Source: an uncultured Cloacibacillus sp. (GTDB taxonomy: Bacteria > Synergistota > Synergistia > Synergistales > Synergistaceae). From it: a DNA stretch of 10,805 bases. The stretch covers positions 1-10,805 of the forward strand of contig CAKSWL010000057.1 in assembly GCA_934511335.1 (NCBI GenBank). The letters run 5' to 3'. Shown here in pieces: positions 6,512-10,805 of this stretch. Positions within the stretch are counted from its first letter, which is position 1; every line of letters begins with the position of its first letter. The notes beneath the pieces were generated by a model. That model was not told where the DNA came from. It saw only the letters and a list, made by a program, of their open reading frames with translations, and did not search any database. The position numbers and the translations under genes were made by a program.

Positions 6512-8014
6512 ATGTCAGTCTGGTCAAAAAAGATAATAGCCAATCTTATTGACCCCGAAGAGATCAGGATCGCCATTATCGACGAGAAGGGGCGGCTTTA
6601 CGAGTTTTTTGTCGAGAGGATGCTTGAACACCAGCGGACCGGCGAGATATATAAGGCGCGCGTCGACAGCGTCCTGCCTGGGATGAACTCCGCCTTTCTG
6701 AATCTTGGAGACGGAAGGAACGGCTTCCTCTATCTCGACGACGTCAAAGGTATGGAGGTCAAGCCGGGGATGGAGATGCTCGTGCAGGTCGTCAAAAACG
6801 CCCGCAAGGGCAAGGGCGCCCGCGTCTCGCCGCGCGTCTCGCTCGCGGGGCGCTACATGGTCCTCATTCCGGGGGGCCACGAGAGCGGGGTATCAAAGCG
6901 GATCGAGGACGACGACGAGCGTTCGCGGCTGCGCGCGATTGCGAAGGAGATCCGCCCGCAGAATTTCGGGATCATCATCAGAACCGTCGCGGAGGGCTGC
7001 GACCGGGAGGGGCTCCGCGAGGATGTAGAGGGGCTGCTCTCCCAGTGGGAGACGATCCTGCGCAACGCGAAGCAGAACAGCGCCCCCTGCCTCGTCCATC
7101 GGGACATCGGCTTGCTTGAGCGCGTACTGCGCGACGAGCTGACCGACGAGATCGACGAGATCGTCATCGACAGCGAAGAAGAGAGGGAAGGCGTTGAGGC
7201 CATCGTAAAAAAATTCTTCCCGGACAAAGAGATCGAAGTGAATCTCTTTAAAGGCAAGATGCCGCTCTTCGACGTCTACGGGCTGGAAAACCAGATCGCA
7301 GAATTGCAGGACCGCAAGGTCTGGCTCTCCTCGGGAGCCTACCTCGTCATCGACCAGACGGAGGCGCTGACGGTGATCGACGTCAACACCGGCAAGTTTG
7401 TCGGCTCGAAAAATCTGAACGACACCGTACTCAAGACAAACCTTGAGGCCGCCGTCGAGATCGCCCGCCAGCTGCGGCTGCGCGCGCTTGGCGGCATCGT
7501 CGTCGTCGACTTTATCGACATGGAGAAGGAAAATGACAATCACGCCCTTGTACGCCAGCTGCAGGAACTCTTCAAAAACGACCGCTGCAAGGCGCGCGTC
7601 TACGGCGTCACGGGGCTCGGCCTCGTGGAGATAACGCGGAAGCGGGCGCGCACGGACATCAGAGCGGCGCTTACGCGCGGCTGCCCCTTCTGCGGCGGCC
7701 TGGGCACCGTTCCCAAAGAGGAGAGCGTGGCGATACAGATAAAGCGCTTCATCAGAAAGATAACGCTCTCGTCAAAGGCCGATGCGCTCCTTGTGGAGTG
7801 CTACACGTCCGTCGCCGAATATATCAGCGACACCTTCCTCTCCGCCTGGGAAGAGGAGTTTGAGAGAAAAATCTTCATACGCGGCTGCCCCGACCTTTCG
7901 TGGGGCAAATACCGCCTTGAGTGCCAGGGATCGCTTTCGCAGGTGGAGCACCGGATAAACGTACTGCAAAAGCGGGAGGGCTGGGCCATTGTACATCGGT
8001 CGCCTTCAGCTTAA
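6512..8014 (+). CDS. rng: Ribonuclease G (RNase E/G family endonuclease)
   Basis: A 500-residue protein, the length of RNase G; it lacks the long C-terminal scaffold of RNase E. It cleaves single-stranded AU-rich RNA in rRNA maturation and mRNA decay. The N-terminal S1 domain (about 36-125) contains GEIYKARVDSVLPGMNSAFLNLG, and DGRNGFLYLDDV follows. The DNase I-like catalytic core has the two metal-binding aspartates: Asp290 in VIDVNTG and Asp333 in VVDFIDME. They are spaced 43 residues apart, as for Asp303 and Asp346 in E. coli RNase E. The zinc-link motif is CPFC with Cys391 and Cys394, again at the E. coli spacing (58 after the second Asp). GGAGG at 6499-6503, 8 nt before the ATG, supports the start. 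The 3' end overlaps the smc start by 26 nt. I see no abnormal residues; it is predicted active. Confidence 0.95.
   Translation: MSVWSKKIIANLIDPEEIRIAIIDEKGRLYEFFVERMLEHQRTGEIYKARVDSVLPGMNSAFLNLGDGRNGFLYLDDVKGMEVKPGMEMLVQVVKNARKGKGARVSPRVSLAGRYMVLIPGGHESGVSKRIEDDDERSRLRAIAKEIRPQNFGIIIRTVAEGCDREGLREDVEGLLSQWETILRNAKQNSAPCLVHRDIGLLERVLRDELTDEIDEIVIDSEEEREGVEAIVKKFFPDKEIEVNLFKGKMPLFDVYGLENQIAELQDRKVWLSSGAYLVIDQTEALTVIDVNTGKFVGSKNLNDTVLKTNLEAAVEIARQLRLRALGGIVVVDFIDMEKENDNHALVRQLQELFKNDRCKARVYGVTGLGLVEITRKRARTDIRAALTRGCPFCGGLGTVPKEESVAIQIKRFIRKITLSSKADALLVECYTSVAEYISDTFLSAWEEEFERKIFIRGCPDLSWGKYRLECQGSLSQVEHRINVLQKREGWAIVHRSPSA
7974..7980 (+). promoter_or_regulatory. smc ribosome binding site inside rng, deciding a TTG start
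   Basis: GGGAGGG at 7974-7980 lies 8 nt before the TTG at 7989, within the last 14 codons of rng. No ATG or GTG in frame nearby gives a complete SMC N-terminus; the TTG leads directly to the YIGRLQLKGFKSFGG head strand. Confidence 0.75.
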
Positions 8015-10805
8015 AGGCTTCAAAAGTTTCGGCGGCTCGCACGACCTGATCCTCTCCTCCGGCTTCACGGCGATTGTCGGCCCCAACGGCAGCGGTAAAA
8101 GCAACCTGCTCGACGCGCTGCGCTGGTCGCTCGGCGACAGCAGCGCGAGCCGCCTGCGCATCAGCCGGCAGAGCGACCTGCTCTTCCAGGGCTCAGTCAG
8201 CAGGGAGCCGGCGCGCGAGGCGGAGGTCGCCCTGCAGCTGCGCGAGGATGACCGCCTCTGCGCGGTCAAGCGCCGCGTCGTCGCCCCCGACGGGACGACG
8301 AGCCTCTTCGTCGACAACACGCGCAAGACCCTCGCCGAGCTGGACGAGTTAAAGCGGAGCTGGAAGCTTGAGGGGGCGCGCTTTGCCTTCATCGGGCAGG
8401 GCGAGGTTCAGGAGGTGCTCAAACAGAGCCCCTCCGAGCGCCGTATGCACCTTGAGGTGCTCTTCGGCATTGATATCTACAGAAAAAAACGTATGGAGGC
8501 GCAGGATCGTCTTTCGACCGTCAAAGAAGAATACGACCAGCTGCGCCATCTGATGGGAGAGCTCTCGCAGCGCCGGGAGGAGATCGCCCCCGACGTGGCA
8601 CGCGCCGCGCAGATGCGCGCGATCATGGACAGTATCGAGGGCGACCGCCGGATGCTCTATTGGCTGCGGCGCGCGGAATGCGAACGGACCATCGCGGCTA
8701 TCGCGGCGGAGCTTGAGGCGGCCGCCTCGCTGCGCGAAGGGACAATCTTCTGGTCGCGCTTCTGGAAAGGCGCGCATGGGACGATCGAACTCAAACTCAC
8801 CCACGCGGCTCAAGCCCACCGCCAGCAGAGCTGGGAGCTGGAACAGTGCCGCAGCCGCTTCGACGGCCTCATAAAATCCGGCTACGCCTCGGCCGCCAAC
8901 CTGCGCGGCGCGAAGGCGCGGCTGCAAGAGGCCCGAACGGAACAGACGGAGGCAAAGGAGCGTTACGAAAGGCTGCTCGAAGAACAGCAAAAATCGCTCG
9001 CGGAAAATAAAAAAGCGCGCGAAGAGGTTGAAAAGGCCGAGCTCGCCCAAAAGGCCGTCGAAAAAAAATGGCAGGAATACAACGAGCGGATGGAAAAGAC
9101 ACGCCTTGAACGCGAGGCGTGGAACAAAGAAAAGGGGCGGCTCGACGGCGAACTCCAAAAATGCCGCGCGAAACTCTCATATCTTGGCAAAGAGCTGCTG
9201 GAACTGCGCAGCAAAAAGGCGAACGCCCCTGACGAACGCAAAGACCTGGACTTTCAAATAAAACACCTGGAAGTCGAGCGCGAGAGGCTGAACGCGGAGC
9301 AGGAAAAACTCGTGCGGGAGCACGGCGAGCAATACGCCCTCTGCCAGAGCCTGGCCGCCGAACTGCAGCGCGCAAAGCGCGAAGCGGTGAACCTGCGCTC
9401 CAAGCTGAACGACGCCGCGGAGTCTCTGCAGGCGGGGCTCTATCCCGCCTCGGTGCGCCATCTGCTCTCCGCCGCCAAATTAAAGCGGCTCGACGCGAAC
9501 CCGCGCGCCGTCATCGACGTCCTCTCTGCGCCGGCAAACCTCGCCGCCGCGCTCGAGGCTTATCTCGGCGGCCGCCAGTTCCAGCTTCTCGTCGAAGACA
9601 TGGAAGAGGCGGGACGCTGCATCGACCGCCTCAAACAGAACTCTGCCGGCACGGCTACCTTCCTGCCGCTCGAAAGGGCGCGCCCGCGCTGCCCGAACAG
9701 GGCCGTGCGGCTGCCCGCGCACGGCCTTGTAGGCTGGGCGATAGAGCTCATCCGCGTCGAGGAGCACTGGCTGCCGGCCATCCAGCACATCCTGGGCGAC
9801 CTGCTCATCGTCGACACCTACGACACCGGCAAAGAGCTTGTACGCTCAGGTTTCAAGGGCCCCGTCGTGACGATGGAAGGCGACGTCTTCCAGCCCGGCG
9901 GCACCGTGAGCGGCGGCCGCAGCCAAAAGAGCGGCCGCGCGCTTGAGATGAAGGCGCAGGTCGCCCGCCTCGAAGAAGAGGCGGCGAAGGCCCAGAACGC
10001 CGCGGAGAAGCTTGCGAAAAAATATAAAGAGGCCGAGGGCAAAGAGCTGGCCGCCTCCGAGCAGAAAGAGGAATACACCCGCAAAATACGCGAAGTAAAC
10101 GGCAAAATAGCGGTCATTGAGGACCAGAAAGAGTCCATCGTCAAGGAGCAGCGCCGCGCCGCGGGAGAGCGCGGGCGGATACTCGACTCCATCAAAGCGG
10201 AGGGTAAAAACTGGTCCGCGCTGCTTTCCGCGATCGACGAGCTGGAAGAAAGGCGCGACCGCGCCTCCGACGTGGAGGACGACCGCCATCTCATCGAAGC
10301 GCGGGAAAAATGCCGCGCCCGCGCCACCGTGGCAGCCTCCAACCTTTCGGCGGGATTTGCGCTGATGAACCGCGTGAGCAGCGACGTGCGCGCGCAGGAG
10401 GCCAAGCTGCGCAAGCTTGAGGAAGAGCTGTCGGAGCTCGACCAGAGCTGCGTCCGCGAGCGCTCCAACCTCGCGCGCGTCGGCGGCAGCTGCTTGGAGA
10501 TACACCTGCGCCGCAAGGAGCTCCTCGCGGAGATCGAAGAGCACGGCGGCCTCTACACAAAACTTGAAAAGGCCAAAGAATACATCAAAAGCCGCCAGGC
10601 GAAGGCGGAGGTCCGGATGCAGGGCGAATCCGAGAAGTTCACGCTCGCGCAGGCCAAGAGGGGTGAAACGGAGCGTGAACGCGGCGAACTCGTCAACACC
10701 TGGGAGGAGCAGTTTCCCTATCCCGGCCCCGACGAGCTTCCAGAAGACGTCGGCATCGACGAACTGCGCCGCAAGATACGTGACGGCGACCGGAAGATAA
10801 AGGCC
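7989..10805 (+). CDS. smc: Chromosome segregation ATPase SMC (3'-truncated at window end)
   Basis: The frame is open without a stop for 939 codons to the last base of the window. SMC dimers, with ScpA and ScpB, organise and segregate the chromosome by loop extrusion. The N-terminal head has the typical LQLKGFKSFGG, Walker A GPNGSGKS (residues 31-38), and Q-loop FIGQGEVQEVL with Gln137. ERRMHLEVLFGI stands where most SMCs have ERR...EEAAGI. A coiled-coil arm runs from about 165 to 480, with a break near 251-264. The hinge is at about 488-645, beginning SVRHLLSA and containing LGGRQFQLLVED and ATFLPLE, and ending VTMEGDVFQPGGTVSGG. The returning coiled coil follows. The C-terminal head (ABC signature, Walker B) lies beyond the window. 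TTG 7989 is the start: GGGAGGG is 8 nt upstream and the overlap with rng is 26 nt. The hinge begins slightly earlier than the usual ~500-510, so the arm may be a little short. Confidence 0.95.
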   Translation, partial: MYIGRLQLKGFKSFGGSHDLILSSGFTAIVGPNGSGKSNLLDALRWSLGDSSASRLRISRQSDLLFQGSVSREPAREAEVALQLREDDRLCAVKRRVVAPDGTTSLFVDNTRKTLAELDELKRSWKLEGARFAFIGQGEVQEVLKQSPSERRMHLEVLFGIDIYRKKRMEAQDRLSTVKEEYDQLRHLMGELSQRREEIAPDVARAAQMRAIMDSIEGDRRMLYWLRRAECERTIAAIAAELEAAASLREGTIFWSRFWKGAHGTIELKLTHAAQAHRQQSWELEQCRSRFDGLIKSGYASAANLRGAKARLQEARTEQTEAKERYERLLEEQQKSLAENKKAREEVEKAELAQKAVEKKWQEYNERMEKTRLEREAWNKEKGRLDGELQKCRAKLSYLGKELLELRSKKANAPDERKDLDFQIKHLEVERERLNAEQEKLVREHGEQYALCQSLAAELQRAKREAVNLRSKLNDAAESLQAGLYPASVRHLLSAAKLKRLDANPRAVIDVLSAPANLAAALEAYLGGRQFQLLVEDMEEAGRCIDRLKQNSAGTATFLPLERARPRCPNRAVRLPAHGLVGWAIELIRVEEHWLPAIQHILGDLLIVDTYDTGKELVRSGFKGPVVTMEGDVFQPGGTVSGGRSQKSGRALEMKAQVARLEEEAAKAQNAAEKLAKKYKEAEGKELAASEQKEEYTRKIREVNGKIAVIEDQKESIVKEQRRAAGERGRILDSIKAEGKNWSALLSAIDELEERRDRASDVEDDRHLIEAREKCRARATVAASNLSAGFALMNRVSSDVRAQEAKLRKLEEELSELDQSCVRERSNLARVGGSCLEIHLRRKELLAEIEEHGGLYTKLEKAKEYIKSRQAKAEVRMQGESEKFTLAQAKRGETERERGELVNTWEEQFPYPGPDELPEDVGIDELRRKIRDGDRKIKA

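Noticed and set aside
9061..9068. Run of eight A in smc as a programmed slippage site
   Set aside because: It encodes Lys-Lys in a coiled coil where such codons are normal, the frame continues correctly, and no alternative product or stimulatory structure is evident.
8349..9158. 269-residue open frame on the - strand inside smc, and two 232-residue frames near 9818-10544
   Set aside because: Opposite coiled-coil coding rich in Glu and Lys codons, the antisense reads as Phe/Leu-rich protein by composition alone. It gives no real membrane protein signature.

Overview
This 10.8 kb window is a dense, single-strand block of conserved bacterial housekeeping genes, all on the + strand. In order: the C-terminal part of the elongasome transpeptidase PBP2 (mrdA), the division-site triad minC-minD-minE, the glycosyltransferase rodA, a radical SAM protein of the TIGR03960 type, its DUF2344/TIGR03936 partner, ribonuclease G (rng), and the first 939 codons of smc, which runs off the right edge. 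Gaps are mostly 0-42 nt, and three junctions overlap or may overlap (minC/minD, TIGR03960/DUF2344, rng/smc). The only larger gap is the 95 nt after rodA, which holds a strong hairpin. I see no tRNA, rRNA, CRISPR array, transposon, prophage or toxin-antitoxin gene.

The organism is a high-GC bacterium (GC estimated by eye near 60%) whose envelope machinery combines the rod elongasome (PBP2/RodA) with an oscillating Min system that includes MinE. From general knowledge, the order mrdA-minCDE-rodA followed by TIGR03960-DUF2344-rng occurs in Clostridia and related deep-branching lineages. The high GC and smc placed directly after rng make me suspect Synergistota, but this is a guess that needs a protein search.

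Region 1 to about 4020 concerns cell shape and division. PBP2 and RodA form the septum-independent peptidoglycan synthase, and MinCDE keeps FtsZ rings away from the poles. Interleaving them in one transcription unit would link wall elongation to division-site choice. Region 4117 to 8014 is an RNA-centred module: a radical SAM enzyme of unknown substrate, a small partner translated with it, and RNase G. Region 7989 to the end is chromosome organisation (SMC).

I did not find an obviously new system. The points most worth a second look are a run of ten G residues inside rodA, upstream of its catalytic aspartate codon, where slippage would inactivate the enzyme; the uncharacterised radical SAM/DUF2344 pair next to RNase G; an apparent Cys-Cys-His-Cys metal site in PBP2; and the UUG-initiated minD and smc reading frames, whose true starts are easily misannotated.
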